Part shown: positions 55,686-64,000 of the stretch, in pieces
How positions within the stretch are numbered: position 1 is the first letter of the stretch
Layout: each line of letters opens with the position of its first letter
Assembly (NCBI GenBank): GCA_022560025.1
Contig: JAFISE010000008.1
Location: 310,001-374,000, forward strand
DNA: 64,000 bases
Source: Stagonosporopsis chrysanthemi
Taxonomy: Eukaryota > Ascomycota > Dothideomycetes > Pleosporales > Didymellaceae
Reading direction: 5' to 3'
Made by a program: the position numbers and the translations under genes
The notes under the pieces: model-generated
Told to the model about the DNA's origin: nothing
What the model saw: only the letters and a program-made list of their open reading frames with translations
Database searches by the model: none

Positions 55686-57668
55686 ATGCCTCTAAAGATT
55701 GTCTATGGCAAGAAGACTGCCACACGCCCCGTATCTGCCAGCTACACAAAGTTCTTGTCGCCGGAAAAAGACGCCCTGCTGAAGAAGACAAAAAGCAGCA
55801 CGAAGGATACAACCACCGAACAACCGTCGAAAACAACCGAACAGAGAATCCAAGATGATTTGGCAGCGCTCGAGGCACAGCTGGGTGGATTGGCGATAAG
55901 CAATGAGGCCCTTGTCCAGAAGAATTCGAAGAGCAAGTCCAGGAAGGCGCTCGAGGATCGCGATGCAAACGCAGTGTCGAAGAACAGCACCGGTATCGAG
56001 CAATCAGCACATGGAGAAGAGCTGAAGCAATCGAGTATCACGTTACCAAATACACCTCCTCGGACGCCAATCGCGGAGCCGAAGAAGAAGAAGAAGAAGT
56101 CGAGACCTACGACATCGAGGAAGAACCATTTGCCCACTCCAGAACCCACCCCAGAACGAGATGATACATATACACAATACGTCGCGCCATTGCTTCCATA
56201 CAGCGATGTGAGGAGGATCACAACGTTTGGGCAATGGTCATCGGAGCTGGAGCCGCTATTCGAGATCACAAAAATCGCGGAAGCATCCTTCTCTGAAGTC
56301 TACCGCTTGTCAGCCATATCAGCAACAACTGGTCTCAAAGAAGAGTCTGTGCTCAAGGTGGTTGCACTGAAAACCCCACCAAATGCACCACTCCCATGCC
56401 AGACCACGGGGCGCGCAGTCAGAGATAAGGAAGGTCAGATGGCGAAGGAGCTAGAGGAGAGGGAAGAGAAGAACTTCTACAAGTCACACGTTGCTGATGT
56501 TTTGTCAGAGGTCAAACTCCTGCAGAACCTGAATTACATCCCAGGATTTACAAACTTCCGAGATCTCACCGTTCTCCAAGGCAGACCCTCGTCTGCCTTC
56601 AACAACGCTTGGAAGGCATGGAACAAGGAAAGACCACGCGGGAAGAAGAGTTACTTCCCGGACCCAAGCAAGAAGATCAGCTACGATGACACTCAGCTTT
56701 GGGCAGTCGTAGAGATGCAGGACGCAGGCATGGACTGCGAGAAGCTTATGGAAGCCGAAGGTCTCGCAACTATTTGGGAGATTTGGGACGTGTTTTGGGG
56801 CGTTTGCCTGAGTGTTGCAAAGGCTGAGGAGGCATGTCAATTCGAACACCGCGATCTGCACATGGGCAACATCTGTGTCCGCTCTTCTCGCCCAAACAGC
56901 AATGTCTTGCAACCTACCATCAAGGATCCATTACGGCGCCGGCTCAGATTTACCGGGTTTGAAACAACGGTCATTGATTACACCCTCTCGCGCGCCGACA
57001 TTGTGGCCCATCAACGTACACCTACCTCCTCCCCTTCCGCGCTCAGCACCACGCCCTCGTCGAGGCCTGATTTCACGGGTCAAGAAGTTGCCTATCTAGA
57101 TCTGAACAAAGACAACGCTCTCTTCGAAGGCGATGCATCAGAAGAGTATCAGTACGAGATATACCGCTACATGCGTGGTGCCGCACTCTACAACAACCCA
57201 CTCCAATCCGAACCATGTCCAGACCCAGTAGAACCTACCACACCACGTCGCTCACCGCGGAAAAACACACACATCCGCTTTGGTGAGGTTCCTGAGACGC
57301 CACAAAACCCGTCAATGAGGGCAAACAGAGACACAAGCATCTGGCGCCAATTCCACTCGAAAACCAATCTAGTATGGGCGCACTTCCTTCTGCACAAGCT
57401 ACTCAACCATCTCAAGGGCTGCGAGCCCGAGCATCTCTCTACGCACGATATCATAGCAAATGTCGAGCTGGGCGAGGACGCAAGTGTTCCTGGTGCTGCG
57501 CTGCGCGTAAAGAAGAAAGCGATCAAGCTGCACAAGGTGCTGCAAAGGGTTAGCGAGTTGCTTTGCCCAGTTGCGCTGGGCAAGAAGGAGGGCCTTGGGA
57601 GTGTCAAGGAGCTGGTCATTCTCGCGGTGGAGGAGAGGTGGTTGAGGATTGGGGATGTGAGTGATTGA
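55686..57668 (+). CDS. HASPIN: Haspin-family serine/threonine kinase
   Basis: Phosphorylates histone H3 Thr3 to place the chromosomal passenger complex at centromeres. Single exon of 660 aa. The N-terminal ~165 residues are disordered and basic, with a Lys run (PKKKKKKSRP, ~132-141) that could be an NLS and TP motifs. The kinase domain begins ~190 (FEITKIAEASFSEVYRL; VLKVVALK for the ATP Lys). The catalytic loop is FEHRDLHMGNICV (HRD), and the atypical activation segment is VIDYTLSRAD instead of DFG, which is diagnostic of haspin. A helical C-lobe follows (YEIYRYMRGA, LVWAHFLLHKLL). Length and motif set agree with fungal haspins. Confidence 0.94.
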   Translation: MPLKIVYGKKTATRPVSASYTKFLSPEKDALLKKTKSSTKDTTTEQPSKTTEQRIQDDLAALEAQLGGLAISNEALVQKNSKSKSRKALEDRDANAVSKNSTGIEQSAHGEELKQSSITLPNTPPRTPIAEPKKKKKKSRPTTSRKNHLPTPEPTPERDDTYTQYVAPLLPYSDVRRITTFGQWSSELEPLFEITKIAEASFSEVYRLSAISATTGLKEESVLKVVALKTPPNAPLPCQTTGRAVRDKEGQMAKELEEREEKNFYKSHVADVLSEVKLLQNLNYIPGFTNFRDLTVLQGRPSSAFNNAWKAWNKERPRGKKSYFPDPSKKISYDDTQLWAVVEMQDAGMDCEKLMEAEGLATIWEIWDVFWGVCLSVAKAEEACQFEHRDLHMGNICVRSSRPNSNVLQPTIKDPLRRRLRFTGFETTVIDYTLSRADIVAHQRTPTSSPSALSTTPSSRPDFTGQEVAYLDLNKDNALFEGDASEEYQYEIYRYMRGAALYNNPLQSEPCPDPVEPTTPRRSPRKNTHIRFGEVPETPQNPSMRANRDTSIWRQFHSKTNLVWAHFLLHKLLNHLKGCEPEHLSTHDIIANVELGEDASVPGAALRVKKKAIKLHKVLQRVSELLCPVALGKKEGLGSVKELVILAVEERWLRIGDVSD

Positions 57669-58138
57669 GAGTCTGCATTTGTGGTCTTAGCAATGGAGCA
57701 TCTCGGATAGCGCTGCATTGATGGCGTTGGGGTGGGTTTGCATAGCGTAATCACATTGTTATGAGACACGACATGAAATGTTCTGCTGCTTCATACAGCT
57801 ACATTGATAGGGCCTGGTGTTCTGCATGTTGCTGTTGAGCCTGTTATAGACAATAAGTGATCTCCAGGGCTATTGAATGAGCCGTCAAGCATGAAGTTTC
57901 AACTCGCAATCTGCTGTTTACGATAATTACGAAATATTGGATGTGTTGTGCTTGCAACGTCTTGATGCTTGGGCACAGACTCGCCAACGCCAAGACGTTC
58001 GAACATCGTTGCGCTCCCGCCAATCATCAAGAGAGTCCACCGTCGCCCACGCCTCATCGTCCCTCCAACGTCGCCCCCAGATACCCGCTTCACACCACCC
58101 TCCTTCGCATCACGCCGCAACTGGAATACACACGCATC
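57669..58138. other. Haspin-VMA3 intergenic region
   Basis: 470 bp, co-directional. The right part is C-rich (leader of VMA3). Nothing else seen. Confidence 0.45.
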
Positions 58139-58939
58139 ATGTCGGGCCAGATAGACAACTTCGCGCCCAGCTTTGCGCCGTTCTTCGGCATGGTGAGTGC
58201 CTGCGGTGCACCGATGACTTCATAAGCTAACAATGTGTAGAGCGGCATCTTCTTCGCAGTGAGTACCCGCCGTCCGCTATAGCTTGAGAACTAAAGAACG
58301 AGCCTCCGACAGATGACCTTTGGATGTATGGAACACTACACTGCACGGCAACGACGCGTTGAGGCTAATGGGCAATAGGCATGGGAGCTGCCTACGGCAC
58401 AGCCAAAGCTGGCGTTGGTATTGCTGGTATCGGAACATACAGGCCCGACCTGATTATGAAGGTTTGAGCTCTGGAGCGGAACGCATGAGCTCAGGTTGAC
58501 AGAACGCCAGTCCCTCATCCCGATTGTCATGTCCGGTATCTTGGCCGTGTACGCGCTCGTCATTTCCGTCCTCATCGCCAGCGACATCAAGCCCCCGCCT
58601 GAGAAGGAGTACCCGCTGTTTGCCGGGTTCATGCACATGGGCGCCGGTCTCTCTGTAGGCCTGTCGGGATTGGCTGCAGGCTACGCGATTGGCATTGTCG
58701 GAGACGCTGTACGTGCATATGTCATGATGGTGCAAGGCTAGCGACTAACCACAAACAGGGTGTGCGCTCTTTCATGAGCCAGTCGAGGATCTTCGTCGGC
58801 ATGGTCCTCATCCTCATTTTTGCCGAAGTCTTGGGTCTCTACGGGTATGCTGTGCTGTAACATGGCAGGGTTGAACGCCGAAGCTAACGCTTACAGACTG
58901 ATTGTTGCCCTGATCATGAACACCCGCGCCAGCAGCTGA
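58139..58939 (+). CDS. VMA3: V-type ATPase proteolipid subunit c (Vma3), with two micro-exons
   Basis: Rotary c-ring subunit that carries protons across vacuolar/endosomal membranes. Seven exons: 58139-58192, 58241-58258 (18 nt), 58313-58325 (13 nt), 58379-58461, 58511-58708, 58759-58844, 58897-58939; 164 aa. Introns are 48-54 nt. The spliced protein reads FAPSFAPFFGM-SGIFFA-MTFGC-MGAAYGTAKAGVG, matching the family only with both micro-exons. Four hydrophobic helices are present, with the essential proton-carrying Glu in helix 4 (LILIFAEVLGLYG) and the tail IVALIMNTRASS. Six introns for a 164-residue protein is unusual in this window. Confidence 0.95.
58241..58325 (+). other. Consecutive micro-exons of VMA3 (18 nt and 13 nt)
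   Basis: Exons at 58241-58258 and 58313-58325 separated by a 54-nt intron. They encode S-G-I-F-F-A and M-T-F-G plus one base, all inside transmembrane helix 1. Flanking donors are GTGAGT and GTATGG. Confidence 0.85.
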
Positions 58940-60007
58940 GCGCAAACGCTCCATATCGTCTCATGTACGAATACTTGGTGTAGGAACACTACAATTGCAT
59001 GCAACATATCCGGCGTTAGGAGCAGGGAGCTTTCAGTCGAGTCGAGGTGTGTCTTATTGGAACAGAGCTTTGAAGAGAGGCCTAAGTTGGGAGAAGCTAG
59101 GGCAAGTCCAGCGCAGACTGGATGTGTAAATTGCGGCAGTTCATCAATCAGGTCGCCCTGCAAATACAATACATGATGCACCGGTAACAAGCTGTGGGTA
59201 GATTGTCGGCAGAACTGTCTAGTCCAAAACGCGCAAATCCAACCATGGAACTGCACATGTCGAGTACCTTGGTGCAGATAGCGAGCGTGCCTCGGCCGTG
59301 CAGCAGCCGATTGGGAGCTGGATTCCAGCAGCTCGGATCGATGCAAATGCTGGGTCGATGCCTGTCAGCCCTGCCAACACGCTGAATAAGCGCCATCCAC
59401 TGGGCCGGCTTATTGGTGCAGCCCTGTGGTATATGTACTCTATACGAAGTGCTGCCTGCCAAAGACGGCGGCAGCTGGCGTGCGAGGGATGATGCCGGCG
59501 ACCATTACTCGGCGGGCTGTTGCACGACACATGTTGAAACGCGGCCTTGAAGAGGGATTGATTGCGCAGGCTCATGCTCATTCATGTGTGCACTGCATCT
59601 GCAACTGCGCGCTGCAGCGTGCGGCCGCCGCGCTCATGGTCGTGGCGGCAGGGCGACAGGCGGCTGGTCGGCGCCGCCGTCAATTAGCGGCTTTGGCGCT
59701 CTGTTGCAGAGCAACGGGCGGGACCCCACGCCGTGCGTCATCAGAAGAGGATGCGCCTCAAGCCCCCGCCGAGCTGGCCGACCGTTATATCCAGACGCCC
59801 CGGTCCTAGGCGAAGCTGCAACGACCCAGGCCCTGCTGTCAGCCGCGCCCGCCGTCACGCCCCGTGCCCGCCCAACCACGCCCGCTGCTGAGGCCTGCGA
59901 TGCTCTGAACAAGTGCGCACGCAGCCCTCGGACCTTGCGACTCCCGCCCCTGCCCTACCGAGCGAAGCCCTACCGAGCCAAAGCCACCGGCGCCCAAAGC
60001 AGCAACC
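58940..60007. other. VMA3-PKA intergenic region
   Basis: 1.07 kb between co-directional genes. The right ~400 bp is strongly GC-rich and likely the PKA leader. Open frames there are shadows of GC-rich composition. No element identified. Confidence 0.45.
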
Positions 60008-61542
60008 ATGGCGACCACTGTCAACAGGCTGCTCCACCCGATTGAGCACCACCGCGAAAAGAAAGAGGGCGCGCGCAAGCCCTCGGTTCCCCTGCACGAC
60101 CGCAACGACTCGGCCATGGACAAGTCGCGCGAGGACGAGAAGCACACGCTCGCCCAGTGGGAGGCCCAACGACACACACTAAGCCCGGACGAGATCGACA
60201 AGGACCCGGAGCAGAAGGCCGTCGGCCACTCGAGCAAAGTCTTGCGCCAGGAGGACTTTGAGCTGATCAAGACCCTGGGCACCGGTGCGCATGGGACGAG
60301 ACCCCGCCCGGGATGCAGTCACTGACAGCGGCCAGGCACATTTGCGCGCGTATGGCTGGTACGATTGAAGGACGCCGCGCAGGGCGACCAAGACAAGGTC
60401 TTTGCCCTGAAGATCCTGCGCAAGGTCGACGGTGTGTATTGTCGAGCAGAAGCGTGGCTGGCGCGACTAACCTCCACCGCAGTCATCCGCCTCAAGCAGG
60501 TCGAGCACGTACGGAACGAGCGCAACGTCCTCGCCAAAGTCGCGGGGCACCCCTTTATAACCACAATGGTGGCCAGCTTCCAGTCCATGGACTCGCTATA
60601 CATGGTCGTATGTCTCACCTCGAACCTTCCAGCGCCCATTCACTAAGTCTTCAGCTCGACTACTGCCCCGGTGGCGAGGTCTTCAGCTACCTACGACGAG
60701 CACGGCGCTTCAACGAACCCACTTCACAATTCTACGCGGCGGAGATTGTGCTAATACTAGAGTTCCTGCACGAGCGCGAGGGCGTTGCGTACCGCGACTT
60801 GAAACCGGAGAACATACTCATCGACGCCGAAGGACACCTTAAGCTGGTGGACTTTGGGTTTGCGAAGAAGGTCGAAAATAGTACGTAGTGAGATGGGAGA
60901 TTAAGGGGGTTCGACTAATGTGCGCAGGGGAGACATATACATTATGCGGCACACCAGAATACCTTGCGCCAGAAGTCATCAGAAATACAGGTACGGACGG
61001 TACTTCGATCGATTGACCAACGCACACAGCTAACACATCGCAGGCCACGGCACAGCAGTAGACTGGTGGGCATTTGGGATCCTCGTCTACGAGTTCCTCG
61101 TCGGGCAACCCCCCTTCTGGGACCAAAACCCCATGAAAATCTACGAACAGTACCTCTCTCCCTCCCCCCCCCCTCCTCTCCCTTGCATCCCCCAACTAAC
61201 ACACTCCTCCCCCCACTTAGAATCGTAGAAGGCAAAGTGCGGTTCCCCAGCGCCATGTCGTCGCCAGCGCGCGACCTCATCTCCGGGCTCTGCACGGTGG
61301 ACGTCTCGAAGCGGCTCGGCAACATTGCCGGCGGGGCGTCGCGCGTCAAGTCGCACGAGTGGTTCAAGGACATTGACTGGGACAAGATGTACCGGCGCGA
61401 GGTGCAGGGCCCGATTGTGCCGCATCTGCGCGGACCGGCCGACACGCGCAACTTTGACGAGTATGAGGATGAGAGCGGACATCGGGATCCGTATACCAAG
61501 GAGCTGAGCAAGAGGTGGGACGAGTATTTCAAGGATTTCTAG
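60008..61542 (+). CDS. pkaC: cAMP-dependent protein kinase catalytic subunit
   Basis: Ser/Thr kinase released from the regulatory subunit by cAMP; controls growth, stress and development. Seven exons: 60008-60284, 60336-60431, 60483-60607, 60655-60880, 60928-60990, 61044-61149, 61221-61542; 404 aa. The splice sites restore the kinase: glycine loop TLGTGTFARVW, ATP Lys in FALKIL, catalytic loop AYRDLKPENIL (YRD as in PKA), DFG in LVDFGFAKKV, activation-loop Thr in TYTLCGTPEYLAPE. The AGC-tail ends RWDEYFKDF, giving the FxxF hydrophobic motif. An ~85-residue N-terminal extension is charged and disordered. The last intron has an unusual C-homopolymer-rich tract (61163-61172). Intron 60432-60482 is 51 nt and stop-free. 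Confidence 0.96.
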
Positions 61543-61570
61543 CGGGGTGGGTGAGAGGAGTGTGTTGTTG

Positions 61571-61676
61571 AGAAAGGGAATGAGAAAGTGAAATGGAAAG
61601 AAAGAGAAAGAGAAAGAAAAATGGAAAGAAAGAGAAAGGGAAAGGAAAAGGAAAAGAGAAAGAGAAAGAGAAAAAG
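61571..61676. repeat. Purine-rich (GAAA)n-like tract
   Basis: About 106 bp composed almost only of A and G, with imperfect gaaag/agaaa units. It begins ~30 bp after the PKA stop codon. Confidence 0.85.
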
Positions 61677-61685
61677 CGTAGGAGG

Positions 61686-61702
61686 TGATGATGATGATGA
61701 TG
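61686..61702. repeat. (TGA)n trinucleotide repeat
   Basis: About 5.7 perfect copies. Confidence 0.9.
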
Positions 61703-61970
61703 CTGGTGAAGTGAGGACTTTGGCGACTCGAGTGAATAGGGAAGACGCTGACGATGGATTGGCCTCGCGCCTGCCTCACCATTCGCGAGCTGTTTGTTCA
61801 TGGTATCTTGACGTGTCCACGCCGGAACAAATGAATCAAGCGTTCGTTGTCCGGCGTTCTGTTTTTTTTTTCTTTCTTTCTGGGGGTTTCTCTTTTTTTT
61901 TGGGGGAAAGGGGCCAAGGGCAAGGGAAAGGGTTTTTTTCTTCTTCTTCTTTCTGGTGTACCTGTCTGTG

Positions 61971-62019
61971 CTGGGCTGGGCTGGGCTGGTTTGGGCTGGG
62001 TAGGTAGGTAGGTAGGTGG
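61971..62019. repeat. (CTGGG)n then (GTAG)n repeats
   Basis: ctggg units around 61971-62000, followed directly by taggtaggtaggtaggtggg. Confidence 0.85.
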
Positions 62020-62213
62020 GTGGATGAGTGGGCTCTTTACGCATACATACACATATCAGCCGAAGGTGGAGGGGCGCGTCGGCGCTTGTACCATAGCCGA
62101 CGGAATCGAGGGATGCCATTCTTAATATTGTCATGATGCGTGCGTGCGGGGGGTGACTGGTCTACGCACTGAGGTGTGTGGCGTGTGAGGGAGGTGCCGT
62201 GGGTACTGTGATA

Positions 62214-62244
62214 TCTGTCTGTCTGTCTGGCTGTCTGTCTGCTC
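62214..62244. repeat. (TCTG)n tetranucleotide repeat
   Basis: About seven copies with one interruption (tctggctg). Confidence 0.85.
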
Positions 62245-62261
62245 TGTTGTACTGATCTCTC

Positions 62262-62705
62262 CTACCTATCTTCTACCTTCCTCCCTCCCACCACCCACCA
62301 CCCACCAACCACCCTCCAAACATCCCCCACCCACCTCCCCCTCCACATCCCCATCCCCTCCTCCAACTTCTTACCCCCCACCCCCCGCTCCTCACCCTCC
62401 AGCAGCGCCGGAAACCACGTCACGGCATTCATTTGCGTCCGGTGGGAGTCTTGGTGCAGCCGAAACGAGGCGGTGCAGCGGGGACAGGGTGGGGGCGTTG
62501 CAGGAGAGGGGAGGAGTGGGGGGCAGCGGAGCGAGCAGACTGGGCAGATGAGGTGGGGAGATGGAGAGGAGAGGGGAATTTGTGGTTGTGGAGTGGAGTG
62601 GAAAGAGGGCGTGTGGGCGGGGTGGGAAGGAGGGAGGGTTAGAGAAGATGAGGGGGCTGCTTTGGGGGATGTGTGTGGGGTAAGGAAGGGGACTGTGGGT
62701 GGCAT
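62262..62705 (-). CDS. Doubtful small ORF with paired CxxC motifs
   Basis: 147 codons on the minus strand. Residues ~1-50 are Pro/Ser/His-rich. A possible zinc-ribbon pattern follows: CPVCSLRC … CPRCTASF, spaced about 20 residues, then MNAVTWFPALLEGEERG. The tail is Gly/Trp/Val-rich and looks like read-through of a repetitive C-rich block. The frame may be only a by-product of the skewed composition. I include it because two CxxC pairs are unlikely but not impossible by chance. Confidence 0.2.
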   Translation of the reverse strand: MPPTVPFLTPHTSPKAAPSSSLTLPPSHPAHTPSFHSTPQPQIPLSSPSPHLICPVCSLRCPPLLPSPATPPPCPRCTASFRLHQDSHRTQMNAVTWFPALLEGEERGVGGKKLEEGMGMWRGRWVGDVWRVVGGWWVVGGRKVEDR

Positions 62706-63408
62706 GGTGTTGATTGTTACGAAGATGCATGGTTATGTAGAGAGTGGACGGGCATGTGCAGATATGTGTATTGTAGGTTGACAGGTCGCAGCCTGTAGAG
62801 GAATTGGTTAGTGACTTGTCGATGTGGAAGTTATGGTCGGTGACTTGGTGAGGTGACAGTGAGCGGTGAGAACACACGTCGTACGGATTGTCAATGGAGA
62901 TGCTTGATAGACATGGAATGGTATGGAGACTGTGACGGAATTAGAGCGAAACGGGTGCGAGAAATGTCCTGGATTGACCATGTTCGCAGCCGTCGAGCTT
63001 CTGGGTGTCAAAGGAGCTGCTCGTGATCCCCTCTCGATGACGTGGATATAAACTCTGTCCGGAGATGCCTGCTCGGTGTGAAGGTGGAACGCTGACGGGA
63101 AAGACGAATCGTTAAACAGGTCCACAGACATCATGGCAAAGTATTGCTCCTGACTTGTCTTTGCCGGCTCCTCAAAGTCTCGAGAATGCAAGCGAGTGGC
63201 TGTTTCACATGCCGTGCAACAGAGACTGTCGTTTGGGGTACTGTGTCGAACCTAGTCAGTGTTTCGTGAAGATGCAACGTGGGAAGTGTAATCGTAGACA
63301 GCCGCATATGGCAACTGATAGGCGGATGTCAGAAGCGTGGTACAGTAATTTCCACAGATAGTCCCCGCAATCGGTCGTGTTTCGCGGTGGATTGTTTGAT
63401 ACAGTCTT

Positions 63409-63423
63409 GGGGGGGGGGGGGGG
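63409..63423. repeat. 15-G homopolymer
   Basis: Uninterrupted run of 15 G; prone to sequencing or assembly length errors. Confidence 0.9.
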
Positions 63424-63656
63424 TGCCGTGAGTGATGGCAAAGCGCGAAACCCATAGACAAAGGCAGTTTTGATACGAGGAGCATGTCAGACTGGGCTAG
63501 AGTCAGCGGCCCGCATACGGATGGGTTGGTTGTCGTCCCGGTGTGTGCTTGTCAGGCACGCTAAGCTAGATTGGGTGGATATCAGATTAGGCTTTGGTGG
63601 TGAAGGTGCAGCGGGCAGTGGCAAGCGCAAGGTCCACTTCGGGGGCTGCAGCAGAA

Positions 63657-63694
63657 GGAAGGAGAGCTAGCAGCAGGAAGGAGAGCTAGCAGCA
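63657..63694. repeat. Perfect tandem duplication, 19-bp unit
   Basis: ggaaggagagctagcagca occurs twice head to tail. Confidence 0.95.
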
Positions 63695-63940
63695 GGGCAC
63701 AGTTTGAGAGGCTCACAAGGCAGGAGAGGCGGAAGAAGCATGTGCTGTCGGGCGTTGTGGCAGGGTTAGCCTAGGACGAGCAGGCGTATTGGTGCACGGC
63801 AGCGAGTGACAGCTCTCCCGCAGCATGGTTCAGCCAGCTCGCAGCGGTTGTCTTGGGCAGCGGTGTTGCCAAGGCTACGCGTGCGTCTGCAGCAGGAGTG
63901 GCAACAGATTGCAGACAGGGCGGTGGAGGGCTGCAAGTGG

Positions 63941-63994
63941 ACAGCGATAGCGACAGCGACAGCGGGTGCAGGACTGCAGGTGCAGCCGGTGCAG
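63941..63994. repeat. GCGACA hexamer repeats and tgcag repeats
   Basis: gatagcgacagcgacagcg followed by several tgcag/ggtgcag units at the extreme right edge. Could be coding (Ser-Asp or Gln-rich) in a gene continuing outside the window. Confidence 0.6.
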
Positions 63995-64000
63995 GTGAGG

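Larger units (their letters stand above)
61543..64000. other. Low-complexity right-end region without a convincing gene
   Basis: 2.46 kb of simple-sequence and strand-asymmetric DNA. In order: a GAAA-rich purine tract, a TGA repeat, T-rich runs, CTGGG and GTAG repeats, a TCTG repeat, a C-rich block (62255-62400), a G-rich block (62460-62705), a 15-G homopolymer, and GC-rich repeats at the right edge. Any gene here is uncertain; one candidate frame is listed separately. Confidence 0.6.

Overview
The window looks like a gene-dense stretch of a filamentous ascomycete genome (Pezizomycotina; Dothideomycetes is my best but unproven guess). Support: short introns, mostly 46-60 nt, with GTAAGT/GTATGT-like donors, CTAAC/CTGAC branch sites and CAG/TAG acceptors; fungal-specific families (ApsA/Num1 cortical anchor, Pil1 eisosome protein, large-subunit secreted catalase, Rom2-type Rho GEFs with CNH domains, fungal 4CL-like acyl-CoA ligases with a peroxisomal tail). 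I support 27 protein-coding genes, about one per 2.4 kb, on both strands. There is one broken tRNA-Gln relic, no rRNA, no intact transposon, no CRISPR array, and nothing that looks like a secondary-metabolite cluster. Exon structures were built by hand from splice signals, reading phase and family conservation.

Layout. 1-9 kb: 3' part of a Rho GEF with DH-PH-CNH domains (+), then ApsA/Num1 (-). 11-17 kb: Cns1/TTC4 co-chaperone (+), a hypothetical protein with a basic tract (-), mitochondrial serine hydroxymethyltransferase (+). 17-23 kb: orphan one-pass membrane protein (+), Mad1 (-), Ppm1/LCMT1 (-) and Rpb5 (+) sharing a 225-bp promoter. 23-29 kb: tRNA-Gln relic (-), 4CL-like acyl-CoA ligase ending in ARL (-) divergent from a 3-hydroxyacyl-CoA-dehydrogenase-like protein (+), small cytochrome b5 (+). 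29-37 kb: a disordered hypothetical, an alpha/beta hydrolase, another hypothetical and a secreted large catalase (all -). 39-46 kb: Pil1/Lsp1 (+) whose start codon is split by an intron, Sec24 (+), a second ARL-ending acyl-CoA ligase (-). 46-50 kb: hypothetical (-), Ipk1 (-), DUF952 protein (+). 51-61.5 kb: five co-directional genes (Rom2, DUF-free spacer, haspin kinase, V-ATPase subunit c, PKA catalytic subunit; four named genes in total on +). 61.5-64 kb: no convincing gene, but dense low-complexity and strand-asymmetric DNA.

Functionally the content is mostly housekeeping. Several genes belong to connected processes: cell-wall/Rho1 signalling and plasma-membrane organisation (two Rho GEFs, Pil1), mitosis (Mad1, haspin, Ppm1 through PP2A, ApsA nuclear migration), cAMP signalling (PKA), secretion (Sec24, V-ATPase) and peroxisomal or oxidative metabolism (two acyl-CoA ligases, hydroxyacyl dehydrogenase, catalase). 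I found no evidence of an undescribed multi-gene system. The more unusual signals are at gene-structure level: a start codon interrupted by an intron, three stop-free introns whose length is a multiple of three in signalling genes, consecutive micro-exons in the V-ATPase c gene, a tRNA with a replaced 5' end, a diverged tandem duplication around a stop codon, and a GC-skew switch near the right edge.
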